A stretch of 8,167 bases of DNA from Lutispora sp. (GCA_030834765.1 JAUQXG010000130.1:1-8167), one strand, 5' to 3'. Counted from the stretch's first letter, positions 1 through 6,606 are shown. Made by a program: numbers and translations. Notes: generated by a model not told the origin, from the sequence alone.

Positions 1-16
1 CTTTTGCCTCAATCAT
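1..16 (-). CDS. Start of next gene in the operon (partial, 5 codons)
   Basis: An ATG at 16-14 overlaps the TGA stop of the upstream coiled-coil gene in an ATGA arrangement. A strong Shine-Dalgarno run (GGGGAGGG) lies about 6 nt before it. Only Met-Ile-Glu-Ala-Lys is visible before the window ends. The overlap and ribosome site indicate a real, translationally coupled gene. The start is of the kind common in ABC transporter ATPases, but five residues cannot support a function. Confidence 0.6.
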
Positions 17-1131
17 TTTTGCCCTCCCCTTATTTCTGGAATAACAAACAATTCCAAATATCCATCCTTAATTTCTATAGCATTCAAGGTGAAATTACCC
101 AACAAAGGTTTAAGATTTAATGCCAGATAATCTCCTTGAAATAATTCTTCTATAGCACCGTTCTCTAAGGGTAACCCATAAAAGCTACCTTCATGTACCA
201 TAAACTTCAAAGTATGTCCTTCCAAAATAACAAAATTACCTGCTAATACTAAGCTTTTCTCAGGAACTTCCATCTCAACCTTATTTGGATAGAATTTAAA
301 TATCATTTCAGGCAGCTGTGTATGCCCCATGATAATATCATTAAGTACTTTTTCATCTATAAAACCCTTGATATTAAAAAAAGAATATGTTATTTTCACC
401 GCATCCGACGGCAAATCGCCTTTATTGATGATACTGGAAAGTTCCTTCATAGTTTGTGAAAATAAAGACTTTAACTCATCCCACATAATCTGGACATTGT
501 CTAGATATTCTTGATAATACGCCCTATCTTTTCCTAACGATGCTAAATAAACTTCCTTATCCTGTTTTAGCTTCTTTTTACTCGCCATCAACTCCATGAA
601 TTGTTTCCGAGTATCTTCTATTAATTCAAGCTTTTTAGCCAACTTTGATTTTTGCTCTAATTGATTTTTCTTACTTTTCTCCAGTTGCTCCAAAATCACA
701 CCCGTATTACGGGTGATATCTCTTAAAGCATTCATTCTTCTAAGGACTGTAGCAAGATTATCTGAGCTCAAAATTATTTCAAGATAAGTTCCCGGACCCA
801 TTCTCTGATAGCTCTGGAGCAACTGTTTTAAGTTTTCTTTTTTCTTTTCATAGACAACCTCTTCATCTTCTATGATCACTTGCAAGCTTTCTACTTCCTG
901 CTCTATTTTTTCTATGTTCTCATTATATTTAGCTTCTTCACTTTCCATTACTTCAATTTCCTGTACTAATACAAAGAGATTTTGAAGTATTTCTCTTTCC
1001 TCTTTGGATATTTCATTCATCTTTTCTTTAATATTTGAAAAAGGTTCTTCTTTTTCAGCAAATATACTTATGGGGAAAACCAATAGCATCAAAGCTAGAG
1101 AAATGCTAAGAAGCAATAATATTCTTTTCAT
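13..1131 (-). CDS. Exported coiled-coil protein, PcsB/CwlO-like N-terminal region
   Basis: This is a 372-residue exported protein of unknown exact role, probably in the cell envelope. Residues 1-25 look like a Sec signal peptide: a Lys-Arg start, a long hydrophobic stretch, and a likely cut after the Ala at 25. Residues about 35-110 and 145-205 are charged heptad-rich coiled coil. Between them, about 108-143, lies a short segment containing SYQRMGPGTYLEIILSS and LRRMNALRDI, which resembles the hinge seen between the helices of PcsB/CwlO-type proteins that activate or carry peptidoglycan hydrolases. No NlpC/P60, CHAP or M23 peptidase motif follows. Residues about 240-372 are a beta-rich domain I do not recognise. 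The ATG has a Shine-Dalgarno core AGAGGA 6 nt upstream, and the stop overlaps the next gene. A scaffold or transporter-associated role is inference. Confidence 0.85.
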   Translation of the reverse strand: MKRILLLLSISLALMLLVFPISIFAEKEEPFSNIKEKMNEISKEEREILQNLFVLVQEIEVMESEEAKYNENIEKIEQEVESLQVIIEDEEVVYEKKKENLKQLLQSYQRMGPGTYLEIILSSDNLATVLRRMNALRDITRNTGVILEQLEKSKKNQLEQKSKLAKKLELIEDTRKQFMELMASKKKLKQDKEVYLASLGKDRAYYQEYLDNVQIMWDELKSLFSQTMKELSSIINKGDLPSDAVKITYSFFNIKGFIDEKVLNDIIMGHTQLPEMIFKFYPNKVEMEVPEKSLVLAGNFVILEGHTLKFMVHEGSFYGLPLENGAIEELFQGDYLALNLKPLLGNFTLNAIEIKDGYLELFVIPEIRGGQK

Positions 1132-1152
1132 ATTCTATCCTCTTCCCAATTA

Positions 1153-1221
1153 TTATAATAACTCAATAGTATCTTCAGCAGATATCACAAAGCAAAGGCC
1201 TGATAATTCTATTATTTTCAT
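1153..1221 (-). CDS. Possible 22-aa small ORF just upstream of the coiled-coil gene
   Basis: An ATG with GGGAG four nt upstream opens 22 codons (MKIIELSGLCFVISAEDTIELL, stop TAA). The stop lies 21 nt before the ATG of the coiled-coil gene. The layout would suit a leader peptide or a tiny translated gene. I recognise no family, and an ORF this short in AT-rich DNA can arise by chance. The spacing between ribosome site and start is slightly short. Confidence 0.2.
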   Translation of the reverse strand: MKIIELSGLCFVISAEDTIELL

Positions 1222-1375
1222 GATACTCCCACATCATTTTATTATTACTGCTTATGCCAATAAGCTTCATATTATGTCCATTTGTTTCTTATACCATAGG
1301 ACTTTTTATCATTGAAGTTTAGAAGACCTTAGTTTTATTCAGAATATATCAAATGCATTTACTTCTTCATACAAT
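1222..1375. other. Intergenic region, little recognisable content
   Basis: This AT-rich stretch lies between the metH-side terminator and the start of the coiled-coil gene. It should hold that gene's promoter, but I find no convincing pair of -35 and -10 boxes. A TATAAT at 1157-1152 sits too close to the ribosome site to serve the gene. A small 6-bp hairpin (GCTTAT/ATAAGC, 1250-1265) has no T-run on either side. Confidence 0.4.
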
Positions 1376-1411
1376 AAAAAACTCCTTTCATTTTTTTAGA
1401 AATGATAGGAG
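1376..1411 (-). terminator. Intrinsic terminator for the metH operon
   Basis: On the minus strand CTCCTATCATTT pairs with AAATGAAAGGAG over 12 positions with one mismatch. The arms are 1411-1400 and 1393-1382 with a 6-nt loop, and six Ts follow (1381-1376). This is the classic form of a factor-independent terminator. It lies about 220 nt after the metH stop with no convincing gene between, so it most likely ends the metH transcript and leaves a long 3' untranslated tail. Confidence 0.85.
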
Positions 1412-1581
1412 AATACTTTATTTATGCTCTCCTTCGTAAATAGCAGGCATAATCGTTTCCAATCATAGCCTATTGGGTACAACTCCATAGATTTGACTTT
1501 AGGAGCAGCATCTCGGAGAAACATTACATACATATAAAAAAAATCATATGCACAAGTTGAGGTTTTTATCTCATTAATACT

Positions 1582-1619
1582 ATACAATAATTATTGGAAT
1601 ATTCCAATAATTATTGTAT
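1582..1619. repeat. 38-bp perfect palindrome after metH
   Basis: The arm ATACAATAATTATTGGAAT is followed directly by its exact reverse complement, with the centre between 1600 and 1601. It starts 11 nt beyond the metH stop. There is no spacer and no T-run on either side, so it is a poor intrinsic terminator. It could protect the 3' end of the metH mRNA as a hairpin, be a dimeric-protein binding site, or be a scar of a mobile element. The sequence alone does not decide between these. Confidence 0.8.
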
Positions 1620-1629
1620 GTATTTATCC

Positions 1630-3999
1630 TTATTCTTCAAAAGCTTTCAAGGCAACTTTTACAGATTCATTTGCATCCGCTACATAATAATCCGCACCTA
1701 TCATATCAGCATATTCTTGAGTCAATACAGCTCCACCTACCATGACAGTACAAGTTAGCCCTGCTTTTCTAATTGCTTTAATGGTTTCGTGCATATTGAT
1801 TACCGTTGTTGTCATTAATGCACTTAATCCTATTAATTTTATATGATGATGCTTCGCTTTATCTACTACTTCTTCTATAGGAACATCTTTTCCTAAGTCA
1901 ATTACTTTAAAACCGTAATTTTCTAAAAGAGTCTTCGCAATATTCTTTCCTATATCGTGTATATCTCCTTTTACAGTAGCAACTATTATTTCTCCTCTAT
2001 TTATAGTTGCTTCTCCACTATCAGCGATAAAGTTTTTTATGATTTCGAAAGCTTGCTTTACTGTTTCAGCAGATTGCATAAGCTGAGGTAGGAAAAGCTC
2101 CTTTGCTTCATATTTTTGTCCAACTAAATCTAATGCTGGCACTATATAAAAATTCACTATATCCATGGGTTTTTCAGATTTAAGCAGTTCTTTTGTAGAT
2201 AAAATCGCTTCTTCCTTAAGTCCATCAATAATTACCTGCTTTAAATCATAATCAGCTTTTTTAACATTTGTATCTTTTAGATGTACTGCTCCGTGAAAAG
2301 CTTCAATGTATCCTTTAGCTTTTTCATCTATATTGGATAATACTTTATATGCTTTCATTGTATCCATCATGTCCCTATCTCCAGGATTTATAATAGCAGC
2401 ACTTAATCCTGCATATAAAGCCATAGTTAGATATGTTCTATTTAGAAGCTCTCTATTAGGTAGTCCATAAGAAACATTGCTCACGCCTAGTACTGTTTTT
2501 ACACCCAATTGATTTTTGATAGCATGGACAGCCTTTATTGTCTCCATTACTTCAGTCTGCTGAGCTGAAGCCGTAAGCACAAGACAATCAATTATAATAT
2601 CCTCTTTCTCTATGCCATATGTTTTAGCAGTTTCTATTATTTTACATGCAATTTCTACTCTTTCAAATGCTGTTTGAGGAATTCCTCTTTCATCCATTGT
2701 TAAGCCTATTATTGAAGCCCCATATTTTTTAACAATTGGGAATAATTCTTCCATGGCTTTTTTACTTCCATTTACAGAATTAATGATTGGCTTTCCATTA
2801 TAGATTCTTGTGGCAGCCTCTAACACATCTGCATCAGAACTATCTATTTGCAATGGTAAATCAATTACACTTTGAAGCTCTTCTATCACATTGATCATAA
2901 AGTCTTTTTCGTTTATCTCTGGAAGCCCTACATTAACATCTAAAATATGAGCACCGGACTTTTTCTGCTGTATTGCTTCATTTATTATAAAGTCTATATC
3001 TCCGTTTCTAACTGCTTCCTTGAACCTTTTTTTCCCTGTAGGATTTATTCTTTCTCCAATCACTACAGGTTCTATATCAATAAGAACTGTTTTAGTCGAA
3101 GAACATATCCCGCTAATATGCTTTCTTTCAATCTGCTTCACCTGATGTTTACTTAAACCCACAGATAATTGTTTTATATATTCAGGGTTTGTTCCACAAC
3201 ATCCACCTATTATGCTTACTCCCATCTCAACCAGTTGCTTCATGACTTGAAAATATTCCTTAGAATTTATATCATATATGGTATTTGTGCCATCATATTT
3301 TGGCAAGCCTGCATTGGGTTGTACCATAACAGGAATATTAGAATACTTCAATATTTCATCAACTATTGCCAGGCTTTCTTTAGGACCTAATGAGCAATTC
3401 AGCCCGAGAGCATCAACACCTAAACCTTGTAAAACTAAAACCATGGTAATAGGATCTGTCCCCATTAATGTCCTTCCATGCTGTTGAAAGGTCATTGTGC
3501 AAAATACAGGCAAAGTACAATTCTCTTTTGCCGCTAATACAGCAGCTTTTACTTCATGAAGATCTGACATAGTTTCAATCAATATGATGTCAGCACCCGC
3601 TTGCGCTCCCGCTACGATTTGATTTTTAAAAATTTCATAAGCATCATGAAATCCCAATACCCCATGAGGTTTCATCAGCTGCCCGATAGGTCCAATATCC
3701 AAAGCCACATACTTATCTTTAGCCGCTTTTCTTGCTATTTTTACTGCACTTTTAATAATCTCTTCAACGGTATATATTGTATCTCTAAACTTTAACTCAT
3801 TTGCACCAAAAGTATTGGTTGTTATGATATCTGCTCCAGCTTCTATATACATTTTATGAATATCCTCTATCATTTCAGGATGTGTAATATTATATATCTC
3901 AGGAATTTCTCCAGCTATGATACCTCTTTGCTGAAGCATAGTTCCCATAGCTCCATCAAAAATAAGTATATTCTTACCTAACAATTCTAGAATGCCCAC
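1630..3999 (-). CDS. metH: Cobalamin-dependent methionine synthase lacking the activation domain
   Basis: This enzyme (789 aa) transfers a methyl group from 5-methyltetrahydrofolate to homocysteine through bound cobalamin, giving methionine in the cytoplasm. Residues about 1-290 are the zinc homocysteine methyltransferase domain: FDGAMGTML at 14-22, and zinc ligands Cys202 (GLNCSLG) and Cys267-Cys268 (GGCCGT). Residues about 308-560 are the pterin-binding barrel (VVIGERINPTG, 312-322). About 580-665 is the helical cap, and 666-789 is the Rossmann B12 domain. The latter has the cobalt-ligand motif DIHDIG (679-684, His681) and GLSALMTTT (724-732). It is much shorter than the roughly 1,230-aa E. 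coli MetH because the reactivation domain is absent; that domain is the preceding gene. I chose GTG at 3999 because GGAGGAG lies 6 nt upstream and the protein then begins at the conserved domain edge. A start at 4074 would add 25 unconserved residues. Confidence 0.96.
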   Translation of the reverse strand: MGILELLGKNILIFDGAMGTMLQQRGIIAGEIPEIYNITHPEMIEDIHKMYIEAGADIITTNTFGANELKFRDTIYTVEEIIKSAVKIARKAAKDKYVALDIGPIGQLMKPHGVLGFHDAYEIFKNQIVAGAQAGADIILIETMSDLHEVKAAVLAAKENCTLPVFCTMTFQQHGRTLMGTDPITMVLVLQGLGVDALGLNCSLGPKESLAIVDEILKYSNIPVMVQPNAGLPKYDGTNTIYDINSKEYFQVMKQLVEMGVSIIGGCCGTNPEYIKQLSVGLSKHQVKQIERKHISGICSSTKTVLIDIEPVVIGERINPTGKKRFKEAVRNGDIDFIINEAIQQKKSGAHILDVNVGLPEINEKDFMINVIEELQSVIDLPLQIDSSDADVLEAATRIYNGKPIINSVNGSKKAMEELFPIVKKYGASIIGLTMDERGIPQTAFERVEIACKIIETAKTYGIEKEDIIIDCLVLTASAQQTEVMETIKAVHAIKNQLGVKTVLGVSNVSYGLPNRELLNRTYLTMALYAGLSAAIINPGDRDMMDTMKAYKVLSNIDEKAKGYIEAFHGAVHLKDTNVKKADYDLKQVIIDGLKEEAILSTKELLKSEKPMDIVNFYIVPALDLVGQKYEAKELFLPQLMQSAETVKQAFEIIKNFIADSGEATINRGEIIVATVKGDIHDIGKNIAKTLLENYGFKVIDLGKDVPIEEVVDKAKHHHIKLIGLSALMTTTVINMHETIKAIRKAGLTCTVMVGGAVLTQEYADMIGADYYVADANESVKVALKAFEE

Positions 4000-4657
4000 A
4001 GTAATCTCCTCCTTTTTTATATAAACAGCTTTGAGAAATATTACAGTTCTCACAACTGCTATTGAACTCTTCATTGTTTTTATCTATAAATCCTATTATT
4101 GCAGTTACAGACTTACTGGGTATCAATATATAGTTCTCAGTGGCTGTAAGTCCAATTCTAATTGAGGCATTTAGCAGACCAATCATATGCCCTTGGGTAG
4201 AAAGGGGCAAATTCCCATATCCGGGACTATATCTGCTTGTTATACTTAATCCATATTTTTCGAAAGCCCACAGACGAATTTTATTTTCTATATAGTCACA
4301 AACACCTTCTATCGCTGCAGATGCACATGCATCAAAAACACAAGCCTTTGCAATATCAGTTTTTTTATAATATCTAAGTCTACTGTCTATTGATGATCCA
4401 AGTGTTGCCGCCATTATTGCACATTTTGAAGAGTGTTTAAGATGTTTTGATATGTCACTCCCAGAAAGTCGAATTAATGTATTTAAAATTGTGATCTCAT
4501 CAGTGGTTACTTCAATATCAAATACTTTATATTCATACCCTGCACTTTTATCTTCCTCTATTTCCAAAATACATTCGTCCATCAGCCTTTCTGTCAATTT
4601 GTCTGGTGTACTCCTATATCCTAAATATCTCAATACTTCATTTTTATCAATATGCAA
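3974..4657 (-). CDS. Stand-alone methionine synthase activation-domain protein
   Basis: This 227-aa protein corresponds to the C-terminal reactivation domain of long MetH proteins. That domain binds S-adenosylmethionine and supplies the methyl group that rescues oxidised cob(II)alamin in MetH. RYSPGYG (142-148) matches the Arg-x-x-x-Gly-Tyr SAM-binding motif, followed by the PLS.Q turn and a PSKSVTAIIGF strand (180-190). The start region (DKNEVLRYLGY) is typical of clostridial split versions. A C-terminal cysteine set (Cys202, 205, 211, 220) may bind a metal or cluster. The gene sits directly before metH and overlaps it by 26 nt, so the two are probably translated together as partner subunits. 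I chose TTG at 4657 because GGGAG lies 8 nt upstream. An ATG at 4684 would add nine residues (236 aa) but lacks a ribosome site. Confidence 0.9.
   Translation of the reverse strand: MHIDKNEVLRYLGYRSTPDKLTERLMDECILEIEEDKSAGYEYKVFDIEVTTDEITILNTLIRLSGSDISKHLKHSSKCAIMAATLGSSIDSRLRYYKKTDIAKACVFDACASAAIEGVCDYIENKIRLWAFEKYGLSITSRYSPGYGNLPLSTQGHMIGLLNASIRIGLTATENYILIPSKSVTAIIGFIDKNNEEFNSSCENCNISQSCLYKKGGDYCGHSRIVR
4006..4012 (-). promoter_or_regulatory. Ribosome binding site fixing the metH GTG start
   Basis: GGAGGAG lies 6 nt before the GTG at 3999, inside the last codons of the upstream activation gene. It is the strongest ribosome site in the operon and decides the metH start. Confidence 0.85.
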
Positions 4658-4665
4658 GTTTTTCA

Positions 4666-4670
4666 CTCCC
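4666..4670 (-). promoter_or_regulatory. Ribosome binding site favouring the TTG start of the activation gene
   Basis: GGGAG lies 8 nt before a TTG at 4657. The earlier ATG at 4684 has no purine-rich site in front of it, so the TTG is preferred. Confidence 0.6.
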
Positions 4671-4723
4671 TTTATAAAAGGCATATTATTAAGCCATGCT
4701 TTTCTTACTAATATTATAATTCT

Positions 4724-4955
4724 CTATAATCCTTCTGTAGCATCAGGCTTATTCATTGTATGTATGTGTATCCCATCTATTTTGCTTGAAAGTAAACCAA
4801 TGATCTGTTCAGTAGCATATGCTATTCCAGTTTCCTTTAAACCATGTGGATTCTTGCTATAATTTTCTAATATCTTTATAAAATTTTTGGATAAATATCG
4901 ATATTATTTTTATCTAGTTCTCTAAGAAATCGTAAAAGATTTTATTATCAAAAAA
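4724..4955 (-). pseudogene. metF: Degraded metF remnant (methylenetetrahydrofolate reductase)
   Basis: Minus-strand translation gives a clear MetF C-terminal end, ETGIAYATEQIIGLLSSKID then GIHIHTMNKPDATEGL and a stop. Before it come PKNFIKILENYSKNPHGLK and, in a different frame, FFDNKIFYDFLE. Intact MetF has these blocks in this order (FFDN.x.FY.FLE, P.KFL.IL.KY, G.AYATEQI..L, GIH.YTMN). Three lesions are visible. Everything before FFDN, including the start codon and about half the protein, is missing. A one-base loss near 4918 shifts the frame between LE and LDKNNIDI. About 30 codons between IDI and YPKN, including the PGIMP region, are gone. No usable start codon opens the remaining frame, so it cannot be functional. 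It lies between the SAM riboswitch and the methionine synthase genes, where a working metF would make the methyl-folate that MetH uses. Confidence 0.88.
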
Positions 4956-4978
4956 CCTCTCCTGAAAAACAGAAGAGG
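4950..4978 (-). terminator. Riboswitch-controlled intrinsic terminator
   Basis: On the minus strand CCTCTTCTG (4978-4970) pairs with CAGGAGAGG (4964-4956) over 9 bp with one G-T pair and a TTTTT loop. Six Ts follow (4955-4950). It lies about 15 nt after the SAM aptamer and is the expression platform: with SAM bound it should form and stop transcription before the methionine genes. The loop and 3' arm (TTTTTCAG, 4969-4962) can instead pair with CTGAAAGA (5006-4999) at the 3' edge of the aptamer, a plausible antiterminator. Confidence 0.88.
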
Positions 4979-4992
4979 TAAAAATCTATTCT

Positions 4993-5103
4993 CATCTATC
5001 TTTCAGTTCATATTCAAAGAATATAACTGCTGGAATTAGCACCTCGCATTACGCAGGTTGCCGGGCTTCATAGGGCCAGTCCCTCCACCTCTCTTGATAG
5101 AAC
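4993..5103 (-). promoter_or_regulatory. SAM-I (S-box) riboswitch aptamer
   Basis: The minus strand contains the S-box core in order: AAGAGAGGTGGAGGGACTGG with the kink-turn, then GGCCCTATGAAGCCCGGCAA, the ACCT/AGGT hairpin, GGTGCTAATTCCAGCAG, a P4-like hairpin, and GAAAGATAG. The closing stem P1 is CTATC (5100-5096) with GATAG (5000-4996). This family binds S-adenosylmethionine and usually turns methionine and SAM synthesis genes off when SAM is plentiful. Its position before the terminator and the metF-remnant, activation-protein and metH genes fits exactly. Confidence 0.97.
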
Positions 5104-5120
5104 ATATTAAGTTAAGGATG

Positions 5121-5149
5121 ATTATACATCACACCAGATTGCATGTCAA
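5121..5149 (-). promoter_or_regulatory. Consensus housekeeping-sigma promoter of the methionine operon
   Basis: TTGACA (5149-5144) and TATAAT (5126-5121) are separated by exactly 17 bp, a perfect match to the primary sigma factor consensus. Transcription should begin near 5114, about 10 nt before the S-box aptamer. Such a strong promoter fits a gene set controlled after initiation by a riboswitch. Confidence 0.93.
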
Positions 5150-5168
5150 TATGTTATTTAGCAAAATC

Positions 5169-5204
5169 ATAGAGCAGCACAGGTGGCTTGCTGCGCTGCT
5201 CTAT
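5169..5204 (-). terminator. Probable terminator of the ABC importer operon
   Basis: ATAGAGCAGC (5169-5178) pairs with GCTGCTCTAT (5195-5204) over 10 bp. After one mismatch, a further three pairs close an 8-nt loop. On the minus strand the stem is followed by GATTTTGC, a weak T-run. It lies between the importer genes and the next promoter, where a terminator is expected. The poor T-run keeps the call moderate. Confidence 0.5.
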
Positions 5205-5355
5205 TAAAAAGGAGGTGTAGTAGTAAAAAACTACCTGGGAATTATGGATTGCCTTAAAGTATGGGTGACTTTCTAGGTTGTCCCTACTCCCACTAACATA
5301 TTATGTTGGCATGTCCTTTTGGTGATAATAAATATTATATTTCTAAACAATAAGT
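5205..5355. other. Gene-free stretch with inverted repeats, function unknown
   Basis: The region lies downstream of the ABC ATPase. Three features stand out. A strong Shine-Dalgarno-like AAAAAGGAGGTG on the plus strand has no start codon at usable distance. GTAGT/ACTAC repeats face each other across five As. A GGGA...GTA.GGG block is answered by CCC.TAC.TCCC about 40-55 nt later (roughly 5238-5292), which could fold into a long interrupted hairpin. A small AACAT/ATGTT repeat follows. I recognise no known RNA family. Confidence 0.4.
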
Positions 5356-6606
5356 TTATAAATTCAATAAAAGTTCTTGAATGCTTTTATAGTTCTCCCT
5401 ACAATTATTTCTAATATTCATTATAAGTTTTTCACCATCACCTGTTGTATAATCATATTTCACTTGATTTACATATTGATCTAGAAATATGACTCTTTTT
5501 TCAGCATTTAAAGCATAATGAACCGCTTCAAGATTCTTTAAATTTCCAGACCCCACGGGTATGCTTGTAAGTATTACAATGCCACTTCTTTCTATTGCTG
5601 AAATATTAGAGCTGTAGCTATTATCACTAATATCTGTAAAAGGTGCTTCCTCTATGGTTTCGATGTCATAAATTTGACTAAATTTCCAATCACTATCCCC
5701 AATATTTAATACTCCTGTTGTAACTTTGTAGCCATTGGCTGTCAACCTTTGTATCAGATCAGTGCCAGTACCACCACCACATATTACATGTATCTTTTCT
5801 TCTTTAATGATCTTTCCTTTCCCCATTCTGGATAACGGAATCACATATGGAGAATTAGAATATGGGTTTTTGCTTATTATCATATCTATTTCATAAGCAT
5901 TTTTGAGATTTTCTAATGTAATCACTTCTCTAGGATTACCTTCGCCAATAACAGTTCCATCTTTTAAAAGTATCATATTGTTGCTAAATCTAGCTGCAAG
6001 ATTTATATCATGTAAAATTGCAATAACAGTTAATCCCTCTTCTTTATTCAGGTTTTCCAGCAACTCTAATATCTCCACCTGATGTTGAATATCAAGATAA
6101 GAGGTTGGCTCATCTAGTAAAATTATCTTTGGCTGTTGAGCCAGTGCTCTAGCTATAATTACTCTTTGCTTTTCTCCTCCACTTAGCTCATTGATATACC
6201 GATCTTTCAGATGAATCGTATTCGTCATTTCAAGGGCATTGCCTACTAACTTATAATCTCTTATACTTTCTGTTTGGAAACGTCCCAAATGTGGATACCT
6301 ACCCATCATCACAATGTCTTGTACCGTAAAACGATATTCAATATTATTTTCTTGTGGTACAACTGCAACTTTTCTTGCAATATCTAATTGAGACATATTC
6401 TTTATGTCTATTCCATCAAGCCTAACAATTCCATTATCTGGACTTATTAAGGATGATATTACCTTTAGCAAGGTTGACTTTCCCGATCCATTAGGACCAA
6501 TTATGGTTGTAAATTTTTGTGATTGGATATCAATTGAAATATCATTCAATATTCTTTCTTTATCATATCCAAATATAATATTTTCCAGTTCAACTGCAAT
6601 AGGCAT
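5356..6606 (-). CDS. ABC importer ATPase with extra C-terminal domain (BtuD/FepC-like)
   Basis: This 416-aa cytoplasmic ATPase powers a metal-chelate importer. Residues 1-260 hold a complete FecE/BtuD-type domain: Walker A GPNGSGKST (37-45), Q-loop Gln85, signature LSGGE (141-145), Walker B IILLDE (161-166) and H-loop His199. Usual members end near 250-270 residues. Here about 145 more follow, beginning HVICGGGTGTD (273-283) with later strands VTTGVLNIGDSDW and VILTSIPVGSGNLKNLEA. This looks like a Rossmann-type nucleotide-binding fold. ATPases with a similar extension occur in archaeal and some clostridial importers assigned to cobalamin, which with the neighbouring B12-dependent metH favours corrinoid uptake; this is inference. 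The ATG at 6606 has GAGGGA about 6 nt upstream. The permease gene ends 91 nt before it. Confidence 0.93.
   Translation of the reverse strand: MPIAVELENIIFGYDKERILNDISIDIQSQKFTTIIGPNGSGKSTLLKVISSLISPDNGIVRLDGIDIKNMSQLDIARKVAVVPQENNIEYRFTVQDIVMMGRYPHLGRFQTESIRDYKLVGNALEMTNTIHLKDRYINELSGGEKQRVIIARALAQQPKIILLDEPTSYLDIQHQVEILELLENLNKEEGLTVIAILHDINLAARFSNNMILLKDGTVIGEGNPREVITLENLKNAYEIDMIISKNPYSNSPYVIPLSRMGKGKIIKEEKIHVICGGGTGTDLIQRLTANGYKVTTGVLNIGDSDWKFSQIYDIETIEEAPFTDISDNSYSSNISAIERSGIVILTSIPVGSGNLKNLEAVHYALNAEKRVIFLDQYVNQVKYDYTTGDGEKLIMNIRNNCRENYKSIQELLLNL

Noticed and set aside
1152..1157. TATAAT as -10 box for the coiled-coil gene
   Set aside because: The start of transcription would fall inside the ribosome binding site, and no good -35 box lies 16-18 bp upstream.
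1396..1587. 63-codon minus-strand reading frame after metH
   Set aside because: It starts with TTG inside the palindrome, has no ribosome site, ends within the terminator hairpin and resembles no family I know. Most likely non-coding 3' tail, though a decayed gene cannot be excluded.
2947..3795. Several plus-strand reading frames of 64-73 codons inside metH
   Set aside because: They lie opposite conserved metH domains and have no family resemblance or ribosome sites.
4452..4862. 136-codon plus-strand reading frame
   Set aside because: It is antisense to the activation gene and the metF remnant, both of which match known families on the minus strand.
5210..5235. Strong ribosome-site sequence on the plus strand as a gene start
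   Set aside because: It is followed at once by stop codons, and no start lies within usable distance. The nearest ATG opens only about ten codons.
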